A stretch of DNA of 64,000 bases from Erodium maritimum (lineage: Eukaryota > Streptophyta > Magnoliopsida > Geraniales > Geraniaceae), in contig OY997595.1 of the NCBI GenBank assembly GCA_963921825.1, forward strand, positions 17,415,228-17,479,227. Reading direction: 5' to 3'. The notes beneath the pieces were generated by a model, which searched no databases, had not been told where the DNA came from, and worked only from the letters and a program-made list of their open reading frames with translations. This document shows positions 11,801 to 24,700 of the stretch, in pieces. Each line of letters starts with the position of its first letter. The stretch's first letter is position 1. A program made the translations under genes and the position numbers.

Positions 11801-13395
11801 AGAGGTACGAAACCGATTATATGGCAAGACTGGGCAAAACTATGCAGGTCTAAGGCAGACGGCGGGATGGGATTCAGGGACATGAGGGATATGAACATTG
11901 CGATGCTGGCAAAAATGGGGTGGAACCTACTCACCGAGCCAGATTGTTTGGTTGCCCGCGTTCTCAAGGCAATGTATTTCCCGAAGGGTGACTTCCTCTC
12001 AACTGAAGGAGGAAATGGACCCAGTCAGATCTGGACAGGGCTCCGGGCAACACAGGATTTACTCCGGCAGGGACTGATTCGGACAATTGGTGACGGCTGC
12101 TCTACGATGGGTGAAGGATCTCCGTGGCTCATGGGGAACAATCCAGTCATCCCGCTCCATACTTGTACCACTCCAAAACTGAATGTGTCGGACTTAGCTA
12201 CGGATGATCATCAATGGGACACACTGAAATTGCAACAAAATCTCCCCCCCGCCATTGTTGATGACATCTTACAGGTGCCCCCACCTCTCCCCCGGCATGT
12301 AGACAAATGGGCATGGAAATTTAATATTCGGGGTGTATACTCGGTCAATGAAGGTTACAAGGCACTATCTCGGGAGAATGGTCGTTGGCATGTTTCGGCG
12401 GGAACGACAACCTGGACGGGCATATGGGATCAGGACATTCAACCACGAATCAAGGTATTTCTCTGGCGAGCCCTTTCCGGCACCCTTCAAGTGGCGGCCA
12501 ATCTCCGGACAAAATTTGTCCCGATACCGGAGACATGCCAGATGTGTCAGAATGCACAGGAACCTACGGATCACCTCTTCCTCCATTGTCCCTCGCCCGA
12601 TCTATCTGGGATATTGCAGGTATACTGGTTCTCATCCCCCCATCTGCCATGTTACAAGACTGGCTAAATGCCCTGTTTCTGTTGTCTGATGCACTGCTAC
12701 GAAGCAAAGCTTGCCTCTTCTTGTGGGAGATATGGAAAGCGAGGAATGCTATGGTCTGGGACCAGACCTCGACCAGACCACATGATGTCATAGCCACGAT
12801 CCTCAATAACCAGTGCAGCTGGTCAGAAGCACAAAATGACCGCCCGAAACCCACTGTTATTCCCCATTACAAACAAACAACCTGGTGCCCACCGCCCCCT
12901 AACTGGCTTATAATCAATATGGACGATGCGACCTTTGCGGACTCGGGGCAATTTGGATGGAGCTGGATCTATCGGACACCCACGGGTGGGGTCCGGGAAG
13001 GGAGAAATGGTTGTGGGAGCGGCTCGTCAAGTCCCGAATACGCTGAGGCCATGGTGATCTGGCAAGCCCTGGAATGGATCCAAGCATCGCAATCCTCTAG
13101 GGTCACTATCCAGAGTGATACCTAGTACCTAGTGCACTTGATCCAAGGAACACACCAGGTGTTCTCCCCTTTGGGCCGGCTGGTAGACGACTGCCGGACC
13201 CTGTTAGCTACTCTCGAGGATGTTAAACTCGAGTATATATCTAGGTCAGCGAACGGTGCGGTCCACTGGCTTGCCCGGAAAGCCCGTTCTTCGCATGTCC
13301 TTGTGTGGCCCGGTTTTATTATTCCTACCACAATTATGTCTATCTTACTACACTTCAAATAATAAAAGTTTGATCCTTTGATTCAAAAAAGAAAA
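8850..13395 (+). mobile_element. L1-type LINE retrotransposon, 4.5 kb, with 14-bp TSD
   Basis: The element lies between two copies of AGAAATTGATACTC and ends with the A-rich tail tcaaaaaagaaaa. About 400 bp of GC-rich leader precede ORF2. No ORF1 (nucleic-acid-binding gag-like protein) is seen, so it is 5'-truncated or lacks ORF1. Enzyme motifs are complete in order: endonuclease, RT, zf-RVT, RNase H. Frameshifts and stops show it is inactive. Confidence 0.92.
9251..13362 (+). pseudogene. LINE ORF2 pseudogene: endonuclease-RT-zf-RVT-RNase H
   Basis: The ATG at 9251 opens ALAWNCRGLG, the plant L1 apurinic-like endonuclease start. The frame breaks at the G-run near 9499, then resumes at 9516 with WILMGDFNGI and TSDHKPILL, the endonuclease active-site blocks. 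RT follows from about 10340: KSPGHDGLNPKFFQ, LRPIALCN, an in-frame TAA inside RGIS*GDPLSPYLF (11210), and the catalytic FADD near 11354. The zf-RVT domain shows C..C..H..LHC near 12535-12590. RNase H carries INMDDATF near 12917 and a stop in the SD motif near 13122, ending at 13362. Frame changes near 9499, 10070, 10400 and 12600, plus stops at 11210, 11756 and 13123, make it non-functional. Confidence 0.93.
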
Positions 13396-13409
13396 AGAAA
13401 TTGATACTC

Positions 13410-13526
13410 GTGGGCAATGTTAAGTATGTTGTTAAAATTAAGCCTATAATTATTATAGGATCCAAATTAAGCCTATAATTATTATAGGATCCATACGTGG
13501 GCAATGTTAAGTATGTTGTTAAAATA
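13410..13526 (+). repeat. Nested direct repeats
   Basis: A 29-bp unit containing aagcctataattattatagg occurs twice in tandem (13435-13463 and 13464-13492). It is flanked by two copies of gggcaatgttaagtatgttg (13412 and 13499). The outer direct repeats resemble an insertion duplication, but the enclosed block is too short to assign to a family. Confidence 0.8.
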
Positions 13527-14629
13527 GAGACACGTGGTCCATATATGAGTGTTACTTGTAAATTGCCACTCATTTGGGCTCAAAAATAGCCCAAGAAGTC
13601 ACTAGCTTAACATAATCTGTGTACTGGTAGTAGTTTACGCCTCACAAAAACTAAACCTAATGTTTAGCAGTTAGCAGCCACTCCCTTCACAGCCATAATC
13701 ACGAAACTCATGAGATTCGAAGACAAGAGCCATGGCTGTCGCCGACAACATCCTCCCATCTTCATCTCTCTTCTTTTTTTCCTCTTGCGTTATGAAACTA
13801 TTCTTCTGATCTGAAAATCGAAGGTCTCGAGTTATATGATTTGATAATCGTCGGATGTCGACCGCCGCCTCGAACCAGTCGCTCCTATATCTGGTCGTCG
13901 CCCGGCCGATTAGTCGGCAACTCACCCGCCCAGGCGCCCATGAGTCGGATCTCCGCCTCTCTCCGCCCGACCTGCCCCAATCGGGGACTGCAAATGACAA
14001 GGGAGGTTTGTGTATGACTGTTGAGTCTCTGCACATCTGCTCCATTCAGAGAGAGAGTGTGTAAATACGTGTGTGTAAATATTAAAGAAATAAAGTTACA
14101 GAGTTTCAGGGAACCTTCTCTCCCTACTTTTCCACTGCCACTGTACACTTTTTCCATTATTTTCCCCAGTCCTTTCCACACAACCAAACTTAGATTTACG
14201 CTATCAAGTTGCTCAGAAATTTGCTTGCCGCAATCTTTTCTTGCATACCCATCTCTCTCTTTGTCAACTGAAACTTATCCGAGCCTTTCTTTCCTAAAAA
14301 TTTCCTGAAAAATCCCACCTTTTTTTTTGTTAAGGTACCTGCTATTTTAATTTCAGCTTTTGGTTGCCGAAGATTCTTGGCCTTTCCAAACAATTTATTG
14401 GATCCCAATGCGTCTTGTTCTTCAAGTGCTCTCTGTAAGCTCTATTCTTTTTGCTGCAGCCTTTTGAATTCAACATGCTTGGGTTTTGGGGTTATTGAGC
14501 TTGGGTGAGATCAGGGAGTGTAGATCACTGACTGTGTTCTGCTTTTCAGATTGGAGGTTTGTGGTTGATTGATTGTGTCTGAGTACATATAAGGGAATAC
14601 TAATACAGTGAAAGTGAGTCTTCAGAGAG
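13527..14629 (+). promoter_or_regulatory. SRF gene upstream region and 5' UTR
   Basis: No transposon ends or credible host ORF are seen. The segment holds a CT-rich, A-poor zone (about 14100-14300) of the kind common in plant 5' leaders, followed by AT-rich DNA up to the ATG at 14630. I could not identify a convincing TATA box, and a leader intron cannot be excluded. Confidence 0.45.
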
Positions 14630-17600
14630 ATGGATAAGAGGAGATCTGCAACAAAGTACATAAATTTGGAAATTTATGCTCGGGTTCTAGCTGGGTTTGT
14701 GTTGATCTCTACAGCCCAAGTTTCATGGGGATTCACTAACCCTGATGATGGTAAGAATTGACGCTGCATTTTACTATTTGGGCGCTTTGATGTATTGGAA
14801 CTGAATAATTAAAGGAAAGTTGAAGCCATTTCTTGTTGGGGTAGAATTGGAAATTTTGGTTTTAGGCTGAATTTGTAGGTTTTGGTTGTATGAACTTGCC
14901 TCACCTAATCAAATTGCTTAACCGGCTTATTGAATGGCAATTTTTTGCCTTACTCTTTTGCTTCTGATACTGAGATTTTTATATGGAATCTTAATTTTAA
15001 TTGTAGTTTCATTAGGTTCAATTGATTGTTTATATGCTTGGCTCCTGAAGCTCGCAACATTCAACTCTTCTTCCTTAAAATAGATTAGCTTCTGGAAGGT
15101 TACTACTAATGTCATCTTTGATTGGAACAGTTTCTGCAATTAATACCTTGTATGTTGCGCTGGGTTCCCCAGTTCTTCCTGGTTGGATTCCTAATGGGGG
15201 AGACCCGTGTACTGAAGCATGGCAAGGTGTTCTATGTAACAACACCGCCATAGAAAAAATGTATGTTATCTGCATTTTGACTCTCTACCTCATGTTTACT
15301 GCCCATCTTCAACTCAGCATTATGTCATCAATTTTTTTTTACAGAACTCTTACTGGTGCTAACCTGGGAGGAGAACTGGGGGCTAACTTGGGACTATTTG
15401 CTTCTATTATAACTATGTAAGCTCTCTCTCTTTCTCCTAACCATACAAGTGTTTTTTTTTGGTGATAGAATGATGGACTGGCTATAAGCATTGTTGCGTT
15501 TTTATCACTCTACAATAGCTACTGTGAATGTGAGGGATACTCAACTGGAATGGATTTAACTTTAAATGTTGGAGAAGTAGTCGTTTTAAGAGGCGTAGCA
15601 TATAGCCCATTTGTAAAAGATGATTATGCTTGCAGCAATTCCTTAACTTAGTAATGGATTGTCTAACAAATATAACTTGTTAGTTTACGTTGTTCTTTAT
15701 CAACACTATGATTGGAGCAATACTATTGAGCTGATTGTGAGTTTCTCATTTGTGCAATAAACAAGATTGAATGACCGAGTGGTGCCCCCCTCGGATATGC
15801 CTCACATTTGATGCAACATTCGAAGCAAGTGTGAGGCATCCCTTCATTATGTCATGCTTTTTTGTCCCTTTTCTTCCCATGAAAGTTTGAAGTAATCATT
15901 TTCATAACATATCTTGTTGGAGGACTTCATTAATGTTTTTTTTTTGTGGCAGAGACCTAAGCAGCAACCGCATCGGGGGAACGATTCCTAGTAATTTGCC
16001 TGTCACCTTACAAAACTTGTATGTGTTAAAAATTATAGATATTGTATATCCTCATTGGTATCTCCTAATTAAAAGATGTGATGGCATTTATCTTTTGTCA
16101 TGGACAGTTTTCTTTCAGCTAATCAATTCACTGGTAGCATCCCAAGTACTTTAGCCTCTCTTGCTCAACTGCAAGCCATGTAAGATTTTTTTTGTCATTG
16201 GTGTAGTGAAGCTGCTCGTGTTTTGCTAATGTCTCAACCTTTGGTTCTCTATGCCTTTGCAGGTCATTAAATGAAAACCTCTTAACTGGAGAGATACCAG
16301 ATTCCTTCCAGACGCTGACGGGATTGATCAATCTGTAGGCCCTTAATATGAATATCCCATCCTTTTCCTTGTTGTTAAGTTACTTGTCTAAAACGAGCAG
16401 TTGTTTATGTGCAGAGACCTGTCCGGCAACAAATTGAGTGGGCAATTGCCCTCCTCTATACAAAGTGTGTCATCTCTCACCACGCTGTAAGCAACTTTTT
16501 ACCATGAACCCATCTCTTTTATTCTTATTATGCCTCACTCACCCATGCTAGCTTTTCGATCGGCAGACACTTGCAGAATAATCAATTGTCCGGTACCCTT
16601 GATGTTTTGCAAGATCTTCCCCTCAGAGATCTGTATGCTTCTCAACCACAATTCATTTAATTCTGCGCCAACTAGTAATTTAAAATGGTCTGCAAGTTCT
16701 GGAACTATAGAGTTTCTGATGTTTATAGGATATGGTACTGTCTTCCTTACTATCTCTCTGTTGTGCTTGATCTGTCAGGAACATTGAGAATAACCTGTTC
16801 TCTGGGCCCATACCTGAGCAGCTGCTGAGTATTCCAACTTTCAAGTGAGAAATACCAACAATGAGTTCTTTTCTGGATTGATTTATCCAAGAAGAATTTT
16901 GGTTGTTTATAAATAATGATATTCGTGTCCATATGATTGACTTGTATCTGTGCAGAAAAGATGGGAACCTATTTAATAGTAGTATTGCACCATTAGCTCC
17001 AACACCAATGTCCTCGTTGTCACCACCAGCTCCACCTTTTTTTGGATGGGGGCCATCTGAAAAAACACCACCGCCACCTACCACCAATCAGGTTGATGGA
17101 CCTTCTACGCCAAAGGAATTAAAATCTAGAAGCAAGTTTTTGACAACTAAAAAGGTGGTCTGGATATCTGTTGCGGGGGTGATATTTCTAGTTATTTTGG
17201 CACTGGCATGTGTGCTTTGTTTGCCACGCTTTACCAAAAGAAGTGGAGAAGCTGAAAGAACTTCCACCCGATATGGTATAGGTGCTTACAATGGCATCAG
17301 GGACAATGGATCCATGGTCCAGCCACAGAACCAGTTGGAGGAAGGCAAGTGGACTGTCAAATAGCTTGCTTCCAACTTTGATTAAAACTAGCAATGCTTT
17401 GTGAGGTTTTCATATTTTTAACTTTTATTCTAAAATGATTTGGTGAAGTTTTTTTTGAACAGTTCCAAAGGCGGCAGTTGCGAGGCCGAAGGAGGACTAT
17501 CATGATGAAACTAAACGAATAGGAGCTGTTCCAAAGCCGCAGAATGATCAAGAGAAGAATGTGCAAAGAATGGCTGCAATTGCAAAGCAGGATTCTTTTG

Positions 17601-20038
17601 ACATCGACATGAGTGGATATGATATGATGTTGATGCCTCCTCCTCCACCTCCTCCCCCGTCAGTGCCACCTCCGCCTCCACCTCCACCACCTCTTGTTGA
17701 AAAGGTTACTGTCAGGCCAAAAGAAGTAACTACTGCTAAGCCTTCAATTAAACCTCTACTTCCCTCCACCTCTGCAAGGTCATTCACCATTGCATCTCTT
17801 CAACAATATACAAATAGCTTTTCTCAAGATAACCTTCTTGGGAGTGGCATGTTGGGGAATGTTTATAGAGCACAACTTCCTGATGGAAAGGTAAGTCTTC
17901 AATTTTATACCTCGTTCACTTTATATTGAATTGAATTTTGTTCATGGCAATTATAACTTGGACAAGCATGATTGCAGTACTTGTGGTTTTCCATCGGCTC
18001 ATAATTGGGACTCCAGCTCACTACTTTTCTTATTTGGATCCCGAATAAGCATCCACTTTCCTTGATATGAAATAAATTTAATGTGAATTATGAATTCTAT
18101 CCTTTGTTAGGGTCATAATCAGCTAGTGGGATAACACATACGACTTCATGAGGTGGAAAGTCAGTCTCTAACTCCAACTTAGTTTTTGATAAAAGTCAAA
18201 TGGTACGCTTATTTTTGGATGGAAGGAGTATGTTATTTGCTAGTTCACTGCTTGGCACAATCATTCGTTTCCATGATTTGTTAGAAGTCGAATCTAATTT
18301 ATAATATCTGGAGTTATGTTAAAGATATCAGAACCACATTCATCCGGCCATCCATTTTCCACTGCACTTAGGATAATTTTTTCATAGTTATATATTTGTG
18401 TAAATAAATACATGCTTCACCTAGTATATCAATTTGGATAATTAGTATTCTTTTAATGAATTATAAAACATAGATACTTTCAACTCTTAATTTTGGTCTT
18501 TGCAATTTCTGTACGTTGGAATAAATAATTACCTATTCTGCTACGTGTTAATTGTATATGGACATTCTGTAGCTATTGGTGGTGAAGAAACTGGATAAGA
18601 GGGCTGCAGACCAGCAGAAAGACGATGAGTTTATTGAGTTAGTAAACAATATAGACACAATTCGACATGCTAATGTGGTTGAGCTGATGGGTTACTGTGC
18701 GGAGCATGGCCAAAGACTTCTGATCTATGAGTATTGTAGTAACGGATCACTACAGGAAGCACTGCATTCCGATGACGAGCTGAAAAAACTACTCTCATGG
18801 AATGTCCGTATGCGAATGGCTCTTGGAACTGCAAGAGCACTAGAGTAAGCAAGCAAATCTTGTAGGAGATCCACTTCTCTGATATTCAGGACCGCCTTCA
18901 AAGTTATCCTAGTCTTAATTATATGTGGTTAACGGGTCTTGTTATGTAGGTGTACAGTATGGTATTGAAATTTCAGTGAGTGCAAAAAGATGAAATATAT
19001 AGCTCTTCAAATAAACTTAGTAATCGTAGGTTGTACCTGCAGAGGTCTGTGACCTGTCATACTATAGTTTATAGGGATAATATTAGTTTGACGCATACAG
19101 TGTTCTAAGTACAGACTTGGTTTCTTTACTATCTGATAGGTATTTGCACGAAGTCTGTCATCCACCTGTTATACACAGGAATTTCAAGGCTGCCAATGTT
19201 CTCCTTGATGATGATCTGGCTGTGCATGTCTCTGACTGTGGATTGGCTCCTCTAATATCATCTGGATCTGTAAGCCAGGTTAGTTGTTGTGGTCCGACCA
19301 TTTACCATATATTTAAGCATAGTAAATTTATCAAAATTATTTTTTCAAGAAGGCTGTGAGTGAAGAGTAATAATTTAATCACAGTAATCATTTTTAAAAG
19401 CATAGAATAGAATAAACTAATTTTCATGTTTTGTACTGGACTTTATCATTATTGATATTTAGATCTGAATCAGTTGTATGTATCTGCTCTCAGCTGTCAG
19501 GACATCTGTTATCAGCTTATGGTTATGGAGCTCCGGAATTTGAGTCTGGTATTTATACTTCTCAGAGTGATGTCTATAGCTTTGGTGTAGTCATGTTAGA
19601 ACTTTTAACCGGCAGGAAATCCCATGACAGGTAAGAAAGGAAGAAACAAATACAACTCTTTTTTGCAATTGTCTCATTTATGTAAAATTTAATTTCATCA
19701 CATCAGAACACGAGATCGGGGGGAGCAGTTTCTGGTGAGATGGGCAATACCTCAACTTCATGATATTGATGCATTGTCGGGGATGGTTGATCCTTATCTG
19801 AATGGACAATACCCTCCCAAATCCTTGTCCCATTTTGCAGACATTATTTCTCGATGTGTTCAGGTGAGTCTTTCTAATGTTTAGATGCTTACTAGGAGAG
19901 CATTTGAGTGAGTTTCTTCTGATTGTTTTGCAGGTTGAACCAGAGTTCAGGCCATTGATGTCTGAAGTAGTACAGGACCTCCAAGACATGATACGAAGGG
20001 AGCCTCCTGCAAACGCAAATAGATCAAGTGAGGGCTAA
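14630..20038 (+). CDS. SRF: STRUBBELIG-receptor family LRR receptor-like (pseudo)kinase, 16 exons
   Basis: My exon chain is 14630-14750, 15131-15260, 15345-15416, 15953-16018, 16108-16179, 16263-16334, 16415-16486, 16567-16632, 16779-16844, 16956-17344, 17463-17890, 18573-18844, 19140-19278, 19494-19630, 19707-19863 and 19934-20038. It gives about 787 residues in one frame. The protein has a hydrophobic N-terminus (about 14-31), an SRF N-terminal motif ([18 protein letters not shown]), LRRs encoded by single 66- or 72-bp exons, a Pro-rich spacer, one membrane helix (about 313-335), a poly-Pro stretch (about 435-453) and a kinase domain (about 490-770). The catalytic loop reads [11 protein letters not shown] instead of HRD, and DFG is replaced by SDCGL, as is usual in this family, so it probably signals by scaffolding rather than phosphotransfer. 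SRF proteins sit at the plasma membrane in tissue morphogenesis and related signalling. Kinase wording is closest, from memory, to the SRF1/SRF3 group. Confidence 0.93.
17345..17462 (+). other. GC-AG intron 10 of the SRF gene
   Basis: Exon 10 ends gaggaag and the intron begins gcaagt, ending ttgaacag. Only this GC donor joins exon 10 (phase 1) to exon 11 in the frame that reads LEEVPKAAV. The nearby GT at 17349 would shift the frame. AAG|GCAAGT is the strong consensus of the minor GC-AG class. Confidence 0.85.
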
Positions 20039-20595
20039 CATATGTATGAACAATTGATATCTTTCCTTAAGCTTGCAAAGGCAAGGATGCGTGATCTGCC
20101 AGACAGAAGTTTGTCTGCTGTAAAGGGTACCTGCTAGTGTTAACACTCCCAACATTCTTGTCTGTCAAAATGCCCCGCCTAGTGTTTCCATTCTCGTGCC
20201 ATCCAAAGAGGAAAGTGTGTAGTAATCTGTGCCATGAAAACCGTCTCTTTGGTTTGTCAAGTGTCTTGCAGTTCTTGAGGTGAATAGTTGACTGACTCCA
20301 TTGTTTTTGCAATTCTGAGATGTCAGAGAGTGTATTGACTGGATTGTTTTGGAATCATGTTTTGTTACAAATTCTTTACAATGAAATTGTTTATTCTAGT
20401 GCAAATTGGGCTTGTGGTTGTGGTTCTTCCTCTTTCTTCCTGAAAATGAGTACCTAACTCAAATACTCAATTTTGCAGATCTATGAAATCATGAATGGTT
20501 CAAATGTTTCTGTGCATATATGTCTGAACATGAACCGTCCACAAAAGATCCCATGGGGTCGGGAAAATGAGATTATTGTTGTAAATAATATAAAC
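20039..20595 (+). other. SRF 3' UTR and short spacer
   Basis: The segment follows the SRF stop directly and contains A-rich signals near 20380-20395 (tacaatgaaattg) that could direct polyadenylation. No other gene or repeat is recognised before the MITE. Confidence 0.5.
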
Positions 20596-20954
20596 TAGAG
20601 ATAATTGTCCAAAACTATCCTAAAATTTCGTTTACAAACGAGTTGATGAACAAAATTTCGTCCACTTTGTGTGGCTACCCTGAAGTTTTGTCCACGGCTT
20701 TTTAGTTTTGACGTAATTGGGATGTTCAGAATGATAGTCTGAACAGTACTTCCCAGATTGAATAGAAGCGTGGACAAAACTTTAATGCACCCACAAAAAC
20801 GTGGACAAAACTTATATGCACCCATAAAAGCGTGGGCAAAACTTTAATGCACCCACAAAGCGTGGACAAAACTTCAGTGCAACCATATGGACAAAACTTT
20901 GTACATTAACTCGTTTGTTGACAAAAATTTAGGGTAGTTTTGGACAATTATCCC
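20596..20954 (+). mobile_element. MITE with terminal inverted repeats, about 359 bp
   Basis: The left end (gataattgtccaaaacta) is the inverse of the right end (tagttttggacaattatc), with near-perfect pairing over more than 30 bp. Flanks share tataaac (20589-20595 and 20955-20961), a candidate 7-bp target duplication. The interior contains five imperfect copies of gcgtggacaaaactt, spaced about 32 bp apart. A truncated relative is at 4930-5053. No ORF is present; the superfamily is uncertain. Confidence 0.82.
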
Positions 20955-21077
20955 TATAAACCAAGAGATGTAACAATGATGTACGGACTGAAAACTCAAC
21001 TTTCAATATATACATGCCTAAACATGAAGTACACAAACGGAAGTTCTCTAACTAACTTTGTTTCTACTTCTCTCTTA

Positions 21078-21390
21078 GAGCAACTCCAACGGTTGTTGCA
21101 GCACCGTAGTTTGTGTGCCGTTGCAGGCCCTGTCACGGCGTGGTGTCGCAGAAGCCGTGGTTTGGTGGGTCGTCGCAACAGGTCGCCTCAGAATCCTGCT
21201 ATAGCGTTGCGAGCCGTTGTCCCACGTCGACATGTGGTGCCGACTGATTTCAAAAGAACCTAAATTTTTTCTATATATACATAACAACCCGTGTCTCAAT
21301 TTCACACATCTCTTCTACACTATTATTCCTCTTTTATTTTCTTCTCTCAGAACCACTGTTCCAAACCACAACATAGTATTTGTTATTAGA
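21078..21390 (+). mobile_element. Truncated PIF/Harbinger 5' end
   Basis: After TTA it begins GAGCAACTCCAACGG. It then matches the 5' region of the element at 33419: repeats of tcgttgcag type, then aacctaaatttt and ctatatata followed by a CT-rich leader. No coding part and no right terminus are found, so it appears cut off upstream of the SCAMP promoter. Confidence 0.65.
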
Positions 21391-21510
21391 GATGTTCCAA
21401 AACTTTAAAATCCCCGTATTCAACCAAAATCATGGTAAAACCCAGATTATTTTATTTTAATTGAACAGAAATAAGTTGTACGACGGACCAAACTCTCCAT
21501 TTTACACTGC

Positions 21511-21518
21511 TATATATA
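21511..21518 (+). promoter_or_regulatory. Probable SCAMP TATA box
   Basis: tatatata lies in gctatatataccattcc, 260 bp before the SCAMP start codon. A pyrimidine-rich leader follows (about 21540-21777), as expected of a plant 5' UTR. Confidence 0.55.
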
Positions 21519-21777
21519 CCATTCCCTTTCCCTTATCACCCGCGAACGCTTTCTGTCTCTGTTCTCCTCCCGATTTGCTCAGGACTCAAACACTAGCGTG
21601 AAAAAAGCTGTTTCTAATCTCTCTCTCTCACACACACAATCATCATTTTCAACATCACTCTCTTCCTCATTGACCCCTACTAAACCCTGTTACTCTCCCA
21701 TCAATCTCTCTCTCGTCGATCCTCAGATCTCGGGAACTACCTTTACTCTCAGATTTTAGATCTGTTGATTCGCTGCT

Positions 21778-24700
21778 ATGAGCCGCTACGATGCCAATCC
21801 TTTCGAGGAAGAGGAAGTCAATCCCTTCGCAGTAATATCTCACGATCCCGCTATGTACAGGCGAAATGTATCTCGAATATGTGGTTTTGATTTTCTTCGT
21901 GAATTTTTATTTTAATTTGGTGCGGATGAGGAATTTGTGGTTAATAGCCTTTTGAGTTAGATTCATCTTGCTTCACGGAAATGGCGATTTTGATGTAAGG
22001 TGATTTTGTTGATTTCCATGTTCGTTTGCTTGAATGATTTAGTAAATCTGATCTTGGGTTTGTGCTCTCATGGTTCACGGTTCACTACAGTTGTCAAATC
22101 TCAGTGTTAACTGCGTATCTGGATTCGATGTTCTTGTTGCTTCTGTAATGTTTTTCGGTTACTAGGAAACTCTATAAGAAATTTATCAATTTGGGCTTTG
22201 TTCCTTATACTCCGCAAGTGGATACATTGGGGTGTTTTTATTCAGATTGTGAACACTCCTCTTCCTAATACTAGCCCTCTGTGTCGTTAGATGCCTTGTC
22301 CAGAAAACCTTTGTTTGGAGATTGCCGTTCTAATATACTAATGCTTCCATTTGTAATATAAGACTTTCTCTGACTAGTTTGTGTACTCTAATTCTAACTT
22401 ATCTCCTTGAACACCTAAGGTTTTATTTGCTTAGCAATACTATTTATGCTCAATGTTAGGTTTCTTATCGAACAATAGGCTCTTGCTTATGTGTAATTAT
22501 GTAAACCCTAAGAGATCTTTATGGTTTTAGCAATTGGGTATGTGACAACGGACTTCATTTTAGGAAATAAGGGTGCTGTCATTCTCATGTGCACCCATGA
22601 TTGAATTATTTTTACAAGGTTAGTTGAATAGTCTGACTGAGTTTTATGTTTACTAATCACAGGATCAAGCTAGAGGGAAAGGTGGGGCAAATTTTGGTGG
22701 AGGCGCCTTCTATACAACTGTGTGTTTGCTTTCTCTTGCTCACCTTTGTTTCTAAAAGTTGAAAGTTTTGTATATTAGATGTGTTAAATAGCTTCCATTA
22801 CGTTAGTTAGCTGGTTTCACGGTATTAAATTACACACAAGTCTCACAGCAAATTTTGAATTTCTTTTGGGTTTTTATTGATGTTTAACGGGTTCATGTAA
22901 TATACTCTAGATTGATGAATCGTGAATTAAGTTTTCATTACATCCATCCACTTCTCTTCTTTTTCACTGCACTTGCTTGGTGGGCATCTCTTTCTTTCCT
23001 TTTATTTTCTGGCAGAATGTTTGTCCAATGCAATTGTTGTTCTAGACCGTGCACACTCATCATAATCATCATCTTAGCTGGAGGATTGGTTTGTGTATTT
23101 TTTTTTCATTCTATATAGATGTATGTTGATTGCTTATTATTTCGTTAATGTTAAATTTCCTAGAATCCTGGAAGTGTTCCCTCTGCTGCCTCAACACTTC
23201 CCCCCCTTCCTCATGAACCTTATGACCATGGTGCAACAGTTGATATTCCACTTGACAGTTCAAAGGTGCTTCATAATTTGTAAGATCTGGAATTTCTGTT
23301 TGAGCAGACAATTTTGTTTCTCTAACATTTGTTCTACTCTAGGACTTAAGAGCAAAAGAGAAAGAGCTCCAAGCCAAAGAGGCTGAATTGAAAAGAAGGG
23401 AACAGGTATTTCTTTCTTGAATTGAACTCTCTTGAATTTTTTTTTGGTATGTGCTTCATATGCATGATTATGAAAGTCATTGTTTAGATGATTATGAAAT
23501 GTATTCTGTAGTAAAGGAAGTCAATGCTTTAGATGTTGGGGGGAAGGAAAAATAGTGTGCCACTTGGTTACTAATTTGCCTAAATTAAGAGGATTTAGCA
23601 AGGTTCTAAAACTCGGTAACGGTCAAAACTTGCGAGGTGCAGATCAAGGATCTTTTAACTTATCGGGGAGATATCGGCAAAACTTGTTTTGTATTAAATA
23701 AATAAATAAATAATACATATATCAAAGAAAAAAGGTAGCAATAGTTTAGTAAAACAAGATATTTCCAAAAACATTTTAATTCATGTTATGTGAAACTGAG
23801 TTGTATTTGAAAAGTAAATAGAACTTGCCATCAATAATCTCTTTTTGTATTCGTGCTATGCACAGATCTTAAGAGTACAAAAAAATCATATACACTTTAT
23901 AATTGTATATAAAAAGTAGGTGACTGAGTTTTAGTTGAGTAGACCAAATTCGACTGAGTTTTGACCGATTTTCACTTATATGTGGAAACCGGTCAAAACT
24001 AGGGGGGTTAAGTTTCACTGAATTCTGTGGAGATATCGGGATTCTTAGAACACTGGGATGCAGGGTGAGACTTTATTTCTAAAACCATTTGTTCTCCTCA
24101 AGGGTTCTATTTTATCAACAATTTAATCCAATGTCATCACCATTTCCTTATTTATTGCATTCATTACTTTTTTGCCATGGTATGAAGATTTATCTCCACT
24201 TTAAATCAAAATTTGGTCACAGTATGGCTCGTTTATCTTCGTCTTGAAATGTATTGTTCTATTAGTAGTTCCTTATCTGTTTTCTTGATGCTATGCAGGA
24301 GCTAAAACGGAAAGAAGATGCAGTTTCTCGGGGTATATGATTTTGTGTATGTCTACTTGTCTGTGAATATAAATAGGTGTATGAGTCTTTTAGCTTACAT
24401 ATTATTTTTCCCAGCTGGAATTGTAATAGAAGAGAAAAATTGGCCGCCACTTTTCCCCCTCATCCATCATGACATTGCCAACGAAATACCGATCCATCTA
24501 CAAAGTATACAATACGTTGCATTCACAACATTTTTGGGTATGTTAAGTCCTTTTGCTTATGAACTGGATATTCTTGATATTGGTTGCTGGTCTAATCGTT
24601 AAGTTTATGTGAGATTTTCAGGTTTGGTTGCATGTCTAACATGGAATGTTGTAGCAGTTACCACAGCCTGGATTAAGGGGGAAGGTGGGTCTTTGAAGGT

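Noticed and set aside
16903..17364. Separate gene suggested by a 153-codon frame
   Set aside because: It is exon 10 of the SRF gene plus adjoining intron bases; splice phases join it to exons 9 and 11.
18573..19278. Kinase inactivation as a sign of pseudogene
   Set aside because: Loss of HRD and DFG aspartates is normal in the SRF family and all sixteen exons are in frame.
23700..23716. Short aaat/aata microsatellite in SCAMP intron 4
   Set aside because: Only four units; ordinary AT-rich intron sequence.
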